Shown: positions 1 through 12,750 of the stretch, one piece after another
How the letters are laid out: each line of letters opens with the position of its first letter
Numbering within the stretch: position 1 is the first letter of the stretch
From: Drosophila persimilis
Lineage: Eukaryota > Arthropoda > Insecta > Diptera > Drosophilidae
Direction: 5' to 3'
DNA: 64,000 bases
NCBI RefSeq assembly: GCF_003286085.1
Contig: NW_020825307.1
Coordinates: 496,001-560,000 of the forward strand
Translations under genes and position numbers: made by a program
Notes under the pieces: generated by a model
The model's database searches: none
What the model saw: the letters and a program-made list of their open reading frames with translations, nothing else
What the model was told of the DNA's origin: nothing

Positions 1-3000
1 CGTGTGTGTCCGTGTGTGCGTGTGTGTGTGCCAGGTGTGCCACGGGAAACCGAGCAGGGATTGAAGGGATACCGAGCTTATCAAGCGATCAATTGATGGA
101 TCGATCGATCCATCGTTCGCTGGGTTTTATTTTCGAACGGTTCGAATGACCGTTTGATCAGGTTTGCTGCATAATCTTTAAAGTACGTATACGATTACTC
201 ACCTGGAAACTTGATCTGTTTTGCGACTAGGTCGCCTTGTGTCCTGCACCACAGCTCTCTATCCGCGCTCTCTATCGTCGCTTCTCGAAGGATTCCCAAA
301 GGAACACAAGTTGCCCAAATAAATGGATTTTGTAAGATTTCAAATTTGCACAAAGTTTTAAACAGAAACAAAAAAAACCCGTCTTTAGCTTTCCAAAACG
401 AGGAAACGGAAATGAAGAACTGCTGCTGGGGATATTTTTATATTTTTATAAGAAATTTTGAATTGATTTTGTTGGATTTATTTTTTTTTTTTTGCGATAT
501 ATTATCACTAATTTTCTGAATTCAGAAAAAAATTCGACACTATTTATGTTGTTTCCTTATCCGTGGCCGAAAGAGTATTGATGCCGCAAATTCCGCAGTG
601 CTTCGGTTTTCCCATTGTACCCACCCGACGGCCCGGCATGTTGCCCAGTTTCCTCATTCATGTTGCTGGTAGTACGTACTCATGTTGCCTGCAAACTGGT
701 TTGGACTGGTGGATCATGGACGTTGTTATACCCTATCTGATCCAGTTCTTCTGGATGCTTCTCAATAAATGGCAATATGTCAAAAATATGTAGCATTGAC
801 TTTTACTCAGAACCACCTGTTTTTACATTATTTGGTTGCACCCATCCGACTGCCACATTTCCCATCCATTATCTATTCATTGAAAATATACATATGCATA
901 TTTTATATTACTTACGGCCCCCAGAGTTTAGTGTGTTACAAACCACTCGCCAATTCGATCATATAATATCCCTATTCCACAGGCATTCGAATGTTGCCCA
1001 ACTCTGCTTGAATGTTGCTAGCAAATGTATCTACTGAGCACGCGCGCCGTTCGGAAAAGCCACCACTGCGCAGGCGCGCTACCGAGAGAGAGAGAGAAAG
1101 AGAGCGAAAGTGAGCGCTCTCTTGTCTCTTTGCATCGGATTGTAACGGAATCTCAGCTGGCCGGCAAAGGAATGACGCAGGGGAGGAGAGTCATGTGGAA
1201 CTCTGCAGATCTACAAAGAAATTTTGGTATTAACCGGTTCTCAAAAGTTCTGGAAACATATGATAACATATATGTTAAAAGATATAGTTGGTCGTCAGAC
1301 CAATAAAATATCCCACAAATAAGGTAAATCCGAGGACTTAAACTTTGACTCCGACTCATCAGAGAGTAGCTTCAGCCACTCGCCGACAGGCGGCGCCAGC
1401 GAGTGAAAGCAAGAGAGCGGCTGCCTGTTGAGCAGGACCTCCTCTCTTGCGTTTCATTCCGGCTTTCTCTTCCTCCTGAGCTACATTTCTCTTCTAAGCA
1501 GGTAAATCCCTGCCGAACGGTCTGTCAAATGCCTCCTTTGTCCCCCCGGCCTGGCTTTGCCTCTGCCAACGGCGGACAATGGACCAGGGCCAGCTGTCGG
1601 GGAACTGTAAAAAAGAAAGGAAACCCACACGGCGACGTCGCAAGGTGTCTTAGCCCAGATTTGTCTCGTGTGTTGTCCAAAAAATATCTGGAACAATTGT
1701 CGTTGAGCAGAAGAGAGTAGAGAGGGAGAGGTAGAGGGAGAGGGAGGGGGAGCAGAAGCCAACAGCAGAAGTCGGGACTACAAAAACAGTAGCCTAATGT
1801 CTCTGTCCAGCGGGAATCTTTACAGCCCTCTCACTCTCACCACTATCACTGTCTCCCTCCCCGCTGGTCATTACTTTCACTTTGATTTGTACTTGGTCTC
1901 GAGACCGGAATGGGATCGCATTGTGCGTAGGCGAGCAATTTACGAGCGAAGCTTCGGTAAATATTTGTCCAGATGCCGGCTGCGAGCAGCAGCCTTCTTG
2001 GCCATGGCCCAGATGAGGTCTCGTGCCTTACATTAGCAGCCGCCCGGCTCGGCAGGCTCGGCTCGGGTTCCGTCTTTATGCGCGCACTGTTTATGTGACG
2101 TCTCCTGTCGATCTTCAGATTTTACGAGCTCTCACATCAACTTTTGACCCATTGACCCATTCAATGGTAATACGAATGGCAATGCGATTCCCATTCCGAT
2201 ACCCACACCCACACCCATACCCATACCCCGCTCCGATTGCGTATTCCTTAAGGATTGTGGGTGTACGAAGTTGGTGGTGGTAAGGGGCTTGGTTCGTGGA
2301 AGTCGGTTTCCCTGCCGCTTGGGTACTTCACAAACGGTTGCTCGATCACGCAGCTCCTTGAGTCCGTCAAGAGTCAGTCAGTCAGTCCCAGGCAGCTGTG
2401 ATCCTGCACACATAGATCGATAGATTTGTTATGTCATTGTGCCACTTCGATTGCAAATGACTTTCCGTACCATACCTTACTGTTCGTCTGGCGGACAGCG
2501 ACAGCGGAGACAGCAGGAGAGTCCTAGTCCTAGTTCTAGTCGTTTCGATACCCTCTCTATATGGCCATTTGACAGATATATGTTCTATCAGATACTATTC
2601 TTTAGATATTGTTATGAACTATTAGCCATATGCTTGGTCTATCGGCAGTTCTTTAGTTTTCCCTACCTATAACATCCTTAATAAGCTATATCTATGTGTC
2701 TTCAAGATGATCTCCCTCTTTAAATTGAAAGCTCGGTCGAGATATCAGATAAACTTCCCCAATAAGCCATATGCACATCCATATCTGTATCTCAAATGGC
2801 CGACCCGTTGAGGATCATCCTTGCGAACATTCAACCCATTCAAATCAAAATCCAAGCCCATGTTTGCGCTTTTCATGGCAGATACTGAGGCAGAGATCTT
2901 TGTCTCTGTAATTGATACGATTTCCATGTTTTTGTAATTCGCGCTTCATTAAAATCCAAATTAACAGCAACAACGCCGGCATCAGCATCGGGGATCGAGT

Positions 3001-6000
3001 TTGATGGAAGGGTTACAGGGGGATGCCCTGTCTCTGTCTTCGGGGTGGATTTGGTCCAGGCCCAGGCCGGGGCCCAAGCGGAGGCCACTTTGGGTGTTTG
3101 GCAGTTTTGCAAAACTGATCTAAATCGATTATAAATTCAGAGTCGGAGTCGGAGTCGGAGTCGGGGCAAGGGTTTGGCGGATGGCGGATGGGTTTTGGCA
3201 AACTAATTGCGAATGCATTAGGCATAAACCCTTGACTCGCACGCATACGGGGATATGCATATGGGTGGCCCGGATTTGCCTAATTTGTGCAGCCTTGATT
3301 TCGGAATTCGGAAACTTGATTTCGGCGTGTAAGCAATAAATATTGCCGATTAAGGGATTTTCTGGAAATTTGCATGCAAATGTGGGAAAAAGTGGAAATT
3401 GCAAATGCAGTGAGAGAGGGAGAGGGAATGCAACATGAGGCAAGTACAAATGTGGATAAGGCATTGATGGCGTTTGATTGACAGCCCGGGGACAAGACAC
3501 GGACACAAAAAGGACTCCAGAACGAGAGACTCAGATTCCGATGTCCCTGTTTTGTTGTGATATTCACTTCATAGACACACAGAAATCAGAAAACAGAAAG
3601 AGATGGAGATGGAGACGGAGCTGAGGCTGAGGCTGATCTGCTTTTGCTTGAAATTTGATAAATGACCAAAAAATGGCTATGGAAACGGTCCTCAATGTCA
3701 TCAGATCGGAGATCGGAGCCCAGGAGGCATCACCCTCCTCCTACCCAGAGCTAGAGCCATGGCCAGACCGAGACCGAGACCGAGACTGAGACTGAGAGCC
3801 AGACAGGCAGCAGGGACCGGGCGAGGGTGAGGGTGAGCGGCAGACCCTTCTCAAGACTGCATTTTGAAGAAATCAAATTAGTGCAGCTTTTTTCCTCTTT
3901 CCAGTTTCCAGTGGCTCTGGAGCTGCTAACAAATTTAACAACGTTTTTTTTTTCCAACCTCCTTACCGCCGAATTTGCATTTCTCACAGCGCTCAGAAAG
4001 AGAAAGGTTTCGGGCAGAAAGAGTTTGAAAAAAAGGTTTATCCACCCGAAAATACAACACCAAAAGAGGCAAAAAAAAGGGTAAAAAAATAGTTGTCTGC
4101 AATGCAGTGCCCGAAGGTCCTAAGACGACCTCCGTCCTTCGTCCTCCTGTCGTGTCTTGTGTCTGCTTCACGAGTGCGTTGCAACTGCGCTATCTACCTC
4201 CTCGTGGCTCTGGCCGTGGGCTCGTCGTACCCACAAATAATTCTCAGACATTGCGGCGCCCTCAAGTAATTTGACAGCCAGCTAAGAAATAAAAAAAACC
4301 GAACCGCCAAACAAAAAATGAGATTCGGAATAATGCAACTCACTTTTTAACCAAAAAAGACCAAAAAAAAACCAAACGAATGAAGGGAAAAGAGCGGAAC
4401 TTGTTATGCAGCATGTCAAGTCCCCGAATGACATTTGCCATAATGATTAACGAGACCCAAGGCACTGATCTGCACCGATCCGCCCGGCTCCTGCCCAGCT
4501 CCACTGCTCCTGGAAGCGGAAAATGCAGCCGGAGCAGAAATCAGAGCGGGAAGATCATCAGCCGTTAAAAGATCATTCTAGTATAAGATGATCTCCTCTT
4601 TTATCCTTCTGAAAGCTTTCAGCTACGAACGGTTTTCAGTTGTATCAGTGATCAGTGATCATTGATCAGTGATCATTGATCATAAATAGAGTCATGCAGC
4701 AGCCTATCAAATCGATTTATTTCAACTAAGTTAGCGTCAAGGATCATTTGCCTGGACCCCAGCCCAAGTCCACGGAGCATTCATAACTCATAGCCTGGTT
4801 ACGAGTATAATCGCAAATCCAAGAATGAATCATATTTTTGCACATGGATTTTTCACTGTCCAGCGCCAAAGGACAAAGACAGCGGAGGTCCTTGCAAGAT
4901 GGAAAATTTCATGGCTAATTGCGAGCGTGTCCATTGGTCAGCAGCTGCTTCCACTACTCTCTACTCTGGACTCTCTACTCTGGAATCCCTAATCGCAAGG
5001 AAGAGTCGATCGAGGACCGGACCACACTGAACTGCCCCCATTTCGAACGATCGCTGATTAGTTGAGGCTCCGATCTCGAACTGACTTTGATGGAAGACGA
5101 TCAGACCCTGACTGATTTGCATTCTCACGATTTGTTTGCTCGACCTGACACGGCGGCCACAGGACACCCAAATCAAGGGGACCCTCGAGGTATGCCCATG
5201 CCCACGGCCAGGCCCCGACAAATGAAGTAATTTCATGTAAATTACGAGACAGCGCCCTGTTTACCGATCACTAAACGAGCCATAAAAAATCCACACAGAC
5301 AAGAAAACGTACCAAAGAATCCACCCAAAAAAAACACACAAAACAAGATAAAGAAATGGAATAGAAACATAAAAAAATATACATATACGTCCCATAGGAA
5401 GTTGCAGAACTCAGTAGGAAATCTCATTAATCTTTGAGGTAGATTGGGAATCGAGGGATATCGTAGAGGGAGAGGGATATCGCTCGCGATATGCAAACGT
5501 CGTGAGGGTCGGGTCGATTCGAGTCCGAGAACAATGATCAGCTCTCTCCAATAAATTTCCCTTTGATTTCCCATTAAAATCTGTTTGTTCTTGTGGTCAG
5601 TGACGGTCGGTGATCGTGTCCTGGAAATTCACGCACCGCTGATCTTTGGGACCGGCCTCCTTCCACGTTCCTCCTGCATTATGACGATTCTGTGGCGATC
5701 TCGTCCAGTTTATGACAACTTCATTAAAAACGATTTAAGAGTCGCCCATCGCCGTGGGAAATCATCGTCAAATCCGCACCGAATCTTAGGAACTTCGACT
5801 ATTGCTACCAGAGTTAATTCCGGCCACAGCCACATCGGATCAGAGTACAACCGTATACGTACAGTTGACGATGGCGCAAGATTAATGATGAGCCTCGGAA
5901 TCGGCATTGGAATCGGAATCGTGTCAGGGAAAGGTGTCAGCCGCAAGCTGCAAGGGCAGCACGAACCGCATCCATGAACTGTGTTCAGTTCAATTTACTA

Positions 6001-9000
6001 ACAAACTTGTCACGCAATGCCACACTGGCCACATCATTAATCATTCCCATCAATCCGTCAAGCAGGGAACGCGTCTCCCTCTCCTCTCATGCGGTGGTGT
6101 GGTTTGGTTTTGTCTGGTCTGGTCTGGTCTGTTGTGGTGTGGGTTCCGTTCCTGATTGCTTTACCCGGATTGTGGGTAGTACGAGTAGCTGTCCAGGCTA
6201 CTCAGCCGCCTGACATTCTAATTAGTGCTCGTTGACAGCTCGCCCCCGGTAGAGACAGGAAGCAACGGGCAGAGATCAGTGAAAACACTTCATTTGAATG
6301 ATTACCGGGCAGCAGGAACGGGTCCAGGCTGTGTCCTGCGGCTGACCGAAGGTGCTTAAATGAGTCATTAAGCGATGCTCGTAGGTGGCAGATCGATCCA
6401 TCGATCGGACACTTCCATCTGCATCCGCTGATCGATCGTTTGTGATGATCATTCATTAACCCTGGAACGAAAGTGTGGGTTGATCACTAGATCAGGATCA
6501 GAATGGTAATTGTGTTTGCGATATGCTAACGATCTTTGACTGAAGTGATCTTTCATTAACCTTCATGACAAAGAGCCACAGCGTATAGTGATTCTAGAAG
6601 GATCTCATACGTGTAGGACCTATTTTACTGCTTGGATCCTATTGCATCTCAGTCTAGAACACACATGTCAGCTGAGATCACGTGATCTGGCACTGCAAGG
6701 ACTGCACTCTAATCACATCGCATTCATTAGCACACTGAATGGAGGCGCCCCGCTGATCGAGAAGAGCCAATTCAGCTGGAGATCAGCCGAAGATCGGCCC
6801 GACCCAAGCTCGGTAATCTCATTCTTGAGCAAAAACCCCGAGATGCCATCAACTTCGACCCCCTGTCGTTGCGCTTGACCAAGGAAATAGGTTTGTTGGT
6901 TTTTCTTCTATTTTTTTTATGACCCCATCGCAGCCATACCCCTCGTGGGGGTTGCGTTGGGCAAACATTGTTGTCTCTCTTTTTATGGCATTTTCCCACT
7001 TTTTTGTGGACATTTCGCTGCGGTCAATATTTCTGCATAATTCTCCCAGTGATTGGAAAGGAAATGGCATGAGGATTGACATGCCGTTGGGGATGGCAAT
7101 GAAAGCGGCGGCGCATTGAAAAGAAATTAATGTGAAATTGAAAAAAGGTAAACGAAAACGGAAAAACTGGGAAAATGCGGAATAGGAAATGGGAAAGGTA
7201 ACATGCAAAATGCAAAATTGAAAACAGATGAGATGAGATGAGATGAGAAATGAGGCGCAGCTCATAAACTAGCTGGCAAACATTGTTTTGATGACACTCA
7301 GGGGCAGTAAGCCAGCGATCATATCGGATCAGATCAGCCACCCCTGTACCCCTGTACCCCTGTACCCCTGTACCTTGGTACCACATTGGTCCTCTGTTGC
7401 CTGTCTCCTATGTCCTGTATGGGCTGTATTCCTGTGTTCCCTGTCCCACGTCACTTTCTCTCCCTCCCCAACCGATGCATGGGAGATGAGACGTTCCGTA
7501 TTTAAATTTTCGCAATCCATGTCAGCCTGTGACGAATCCTGGCCCGATTCGTTGCACTTAATTGGCCTGGCCAGAGCCCCAGTGAGAGACGGGAAACGGG
7601 AAAGCAGAAATTTAGGGGAAATTTATGCGCCATAAATGTCGATATCCCAATCGATATGATCAGATGATAGCACAGTTATGGCCTCATCCACAGTCCACAG
7701 TCGGTCCTCCACAGTCGGTCCTAAATAGCCAATGATCAGAGATCAGAGGAAATGATCATCGCGATCTTCAGCTCAGTTGCAGCTCTGGCTCTGTTGGACA
7801 TGGAAAAAGGGTTTCAGGTGGCGGACGTCGACGCTGCTGGGAGTTTACGATCGAAAAAGACAGCATGGTTCATTTATAAGGTAGCAGAATGATAGCAAAA
7901 CTCGAATTAGCTGTGGGTTGGTGCTCAATGAATGGAGAGGCATTCCAGAACAGAAACAATGAGCGTATGTTTTCTGGGATTTTCAACTTCAATGCGATTT
8001 GATCATAGAACAAATCTTGACGATTATTTCAGATATTTTAAAGAAGTTTTCCAAGGAATAAGCTTCCGTCATCAACCATCATTTTGATGTCTGCAATCTA
8101 CAATTTCCAGGGATTCGGGATTGGTACTTCGTCTAGAGAGGGCTCTTAGATGATCACTATTACATTACAGAAAGATACACCAATCAGAGACAGGACTGCA
8201 AATGGAGTTTCTACTGACTCTGGAAGGATCCGCTATTTCTATCCGGGATCTGTACGAGTATGGTATAGGTGGTAGAATCAAAGATCAGTGATGATACAAG
8301 TATGGCACCTAATTCCATATGCCGGCGATTACTTGAGGCTGTCAAAGGCTTGGCCTTGGCCTGAGGGCGTGTCAGTTGGTCGCCGCACCGATCCGATCCG
8401 ATCCGATCTTTATCTTAAGTGTCGCCCAGTTGGATAGAGGAAGGGTTCTGTTCTGTTCTGTTCCTTTCTGCCTGGTTCCGTTCTGCGGCAACAGTGGCAC
8501 ACTGTGGGCGCTGACAGTCGGCGGAGCTGCTTCAAATTTATGTGGCTCTAACTCATCCGCACAATTGTCGCTGGTCGCTGGTCGCTGGTCGCTTGTCGCT
8601 CGTTGCTGGTAGGTGGTAGGTGGCCATATGTCGCGTCTGCTTCTTGGTTCCGCTTGTTGAAGAAGTTTTCCTTTAGTTTTAATTTAATTTACATAAATTT
8701 CATTGCTGGCTGCTCAGAGAAATTAAATGAAACGGTCGCGGTCGCGGTCGCGGACCCGCACACTTTCCAAAGAATGAGCAATTGTCTCCGCTGTAACTGA
8801 AGCCGCTCCTTGCTGCTTGCTCCCTGCTCCTTGGACTTAGCCTCAGCCTCAACTATTATGCTAATTACTCGGCCTAGTTGCTCGACCCACTAGCCCAGGC
8901 CTGGCACAAGGTGACATATGCATTACGCTACGAGTGCGCACCCCCAGCCTCATCCTCACCCTCACCCTCGCCCGCACTCGAGTACGCGGTACACCACGTG

Positions 9001-12000
9001 CCCAAGGTTGGCTGGCCGGTAAATGCAAATGCAAATGAGAGGCGAAGGGTGCGACAATAACAGTAATTAAACGCGTCCATTGTTGCGGTCACTGTACCAG
9101 CATGCCTCTCCGGCCATACGGACCACCTCCACCTCCACTTCAGAGTGGGCACGTGGTCAGCCCAGCGTTTGCTTTCAATGTTGTCGACTGGCCCAGTACC
9201 CGGGAACGATGAAAACGCGGACAGGGACGGAGAAACGTTTTAGATTAGCACCGATAGCCGGTAAACCGAAAGTTGGGCCCCGAAACTGGGCGTTGACTGT
9301 CCACTCAATGCAATTAGTTTGGTACAGAGCCCGAGCCCTGCTCAAGCCACGAACCCAGCGATCACCAGCAGCTGCTGTCCCCGAGATGATCTATGGGTTC
9401 GCTCTATCTAGGTCGGCAGATCAGGGCCACAGCGCTATCTGTAGTGGACCAACACCAAACACCGAATAATGGCCAATTAATCGATTGTTAAGCAATCTGA
9501 GGCAATTTGTTCACTTTCCATCGCTCTGATTCGATATGGATACAGTGGGGATCTCTATACAGGTTAAAGCAGTAGAGACAATGTTTTATTAAGAGTATTC
9601 TTATACTAATTTGAAAAAGATCATACTGTAGGTCTCCCTTAGGTGGTTTCTCAGCTCAGTTCTAGAAAGATCATAAATATTATCACGATTTTTCGACAAT
9701 AAAGATAATCCAGTAATAATTTGATCAGTCTTAAAGATACGGACTGTTCTTTCGAGCTACTATAGCCAGTACTCGTATGAGAGGATCTTCCCATACTTTT
9801 TTGTATGAGAACTCTCTCTTACTAAATTCTTATAAATAGCTCCCTGTACGTTCATTACCCGTCGCTTAAGAACTTTTTTGACAGCAATTAGCAAAAGATC
9901 AGAGCCCACAGCTGCTTTCTCTGCCATCCCAAAGATGGTACGGGATGAGATCCGCTGGGATGAGATGAGATGATCTATGATCGAATTTCGCTTCTTTACT
10001 TCTACTTCCCTCTGGACTTTCTAAATGACGTGACTTGAGCATTTTATCAACGCTTCATTTGCCACTTTTCGCCAAAAAAAAAAATGCACCCAAAAAAAAC
10101 TGGGAAAAATGGGAAAAATGCTTTGTTTGTCTTGCGAAGAAAGGAAAAAACAAACCCTCCACAAAGGCAAGTTTAGCAAGGGGTTTACTGTGGTTGATTC
10201 ACACACCCAACATCGGCAACAACAAAAGCGGGAGAAAGAACAACAACACAAAATGTATTCTATTTTTTTTTTTGTGCGTTTTCGACACATTTTTTGTGCG
10301 TGTCGTTTGTTTTTTTTAATTTCCAATGTAAGAAAAATCGTTTTTGTTGCGCCCTTTTGTGTGCGTGCGGCTTTTCAACAGTTTTCCTTCGCATTTCCAT
10401 CAGTTTTTTCAGCGACTTTTAGGGTTTCCTCATTAGCCGAGAGCCGTTTAATTTGTCACGGCGGCTAAATCAATCGCGACTCCTCATTAGCGGCGCCGCA
10501 GTTGACAGCCTGGCCAATCGAATGGCCATCGAATGGGGCGACTACAATGGGCTTTAGTTTTAGGGCCATTCGCCACTCGACAAGAGACAATCGACAATCG
10601 ACAATCGACACAAAGAAGTAGTGGGGTGCCTGGAGGTGGCGGATTTAGTCGGCCAAGACTTAGTCGGTAACTAAGCTCGTTCGAGTACCTAAAAAATAGC
10701 CAAGCCCCCTACTAGGACTAGAGCCATACCATGATCGAATGCTTGTACTAGTTGGGTAATACACGCGACGCGTCATGCGGCAGCGCTCCTCGGTCGGTGT
10801 CGGCTTTTTGTGCCTGAAATCCGCGCATAAAAGGCTCCGGCTGCGGCTCCGGCCATATCAACGTCCAAAGATATAAATTCAAGAATCGTAATCGTATACC
10901 TAAACCTATCTTATTCCCAAACATAATCTAAATCGTATTCGAATATGAAACGTGTTAAATGTTTGATAGATCTTTAAAAACTAAACATTTGCTATGGTTT
11001 AAATGATTCAATAACGCCCTCTAGGCCTTTTTTGGTTCGATAGTCACAAAGTGTCACAATTGTATAATTGTAAAGCCCTTCGCTCAATTGTTGACTGAAC
11101 TCTATAAACCGAAGTGGTACTAAAAGCTCTGACTACAGACCTCACCTTATCCATGACATTACCCTACTCCTTTCGATACTTTCCACTCCATACGAGTATA
11201 TATCGAATGTTGCCACTCGATAGCGCGACTAATGGCCTTAAGGCTGAAAGTTAAGTAATGAACTTCATTTAGAGTGGGTTTTGGCTGTGGCTGCGGCTGC
11301 GGCTGGGGCAGATCCTTCAGCGTCCAGTCGCGTCACGTGCGCCCAATCATAAGCGCTACGCCGTGGCAAGGCCGGGTCCGGGAATTAGGCCCGGGGCAAT
11401 GACGAGTTAAGTGCCCCGCGCCGCTTTTAATAGCACATAAATTAACATAAACGACATCGGCTTTTGTTTTGCCAATGACGTTGCACGACTCGCATACAAA
11501 TACGAGAACGAGAACGAGAACGCGAGCCACGTGGAAGTGGAAGTGGTGCCCGGTTTCCGAGTCCCGAGTCATGGCTTTCCGGGGTGGTGGCACTGGCACC
11601 CACTGCGGTTTTTGTTTGCCCATCAGATAGAAATCTGCATTACCCCCGGGGCCATTGCCACCCCTTCCCCTGCTCCTTCTCCCACCCTTGCCCTCCTGCC
11701 CGTTGCAGCTTAACGTTGAAAGTTGCTTTCACCCCCGGCACGGCACGGCACCGGCGCCGGCGCAGGCGCAACGGCATCTATCAGTCGCTAGATCCGACGA
11801 CATTGTGGCACAGTGGGACACGCAGGTAAATATTTGATGATTGCCGCGGAATGCATTTCTGAGCGATTCGATCGAGCGATTATTCGATTTATTAAAAACA
11901 AATTCAAAAACTTCCCTCAGAAGGAGGGAGCCAGGTTTTAGCCCCATTTTGTAGGCCCCAGGGTAATTTTACTTAGCGGCTCTCGAAGTTTTTGTGAAAG

Positions 12001-12558
12001 TATACACTTTAAACGCCTTAGAAACTGTTTGAAATACCTCATATAAGTGTCATGTATTTTTCTAGGTATCGAGGAATATCTACCTGAATAAACTATAAAA
12101 TACATATAAATATATAATAAATATAAAAGTAATATATACAAAACTTAAAAATACAAAAAATAATTTTTATAAATAACAAATATATCAATGATAATCTTAA
12201 ATTTGTACAAATTGTTCCAGCAAAAATTACCACGTCACCCACTGTGCCACAGTGCCACAGTGCCACAGTGCAACTGTGATACCATGCGGGGAAAAAAATG
12301 AATAAATAAATAAATGTGCTTTGGCTTCATCAGACGATTAGCGCAGCTCAGCAGCGATGCCGATGGCGATGGCGATTCCGTTTCAGGACAGATTCGTATC
12401 CTTTAGGCGCGTTATGACCGCTACACTGAACAAATTTTGATAATATTTACTCGACTGCAATATATTTCTTTTTAGAAAATATTATTCGATATTTCAAAGT
12501 AGATTCCATGGGAGTACATAGCCAGTTTTAAAGGGAAACTTTTCTTACTCCTATTTTA
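1..12558. other. Gene-less region, left flank
   Basis: No open frame here shows a recognisable domain, codon-like composition or paired splice sites; those present are short and overlap on both strands. The region contains simple repeats: GT-rich at 1-30, a CCCTGTA-type repeat near 7339-7376, and GATC-rich stretches near 4645-4690, 6380-6560 and 7660-7770. There are also A/T runs. It could contain regulatory DNA or introns of a gene outside the window, but nothing in the sequence proves either. Confidence 0.5.
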
Positions 12559-12750
12559 ATATTGCTTTACAATTGATAAGAAATCAAGTACAAGAAGAGT
12601 CTATCCTTTGGAAATCCATCACTCCTTTGGAAGCTATATAATGTAGCTATATAGCTGTTGATATTGCTTTACAATCGATACAAAATCAACCAAAAGAAGA
12701 GGTTATCTATGGGAAATCCAACACTCTTTTGGAAGCTATATAGCATTATG
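12559..12750. repeat. Diverged tandem duplication, period 102 bp
   Basis: Two adjacent copies start with ATATTGCTTTACAAT at 12559 and 12661. Both continue through a run related to GGAAATCCA..CACTC and end in TTTGGAAGCTATATA. The copies differ by scattered substitutions and small indels, so the duplication is not recent. No coding potential is seen. Confidence 0.8.

Noticed and set aside
121-160. GGTTCGAAT resembling a tRNA B box
   Set aside because: No A box or cloverleaf can be formed around it.
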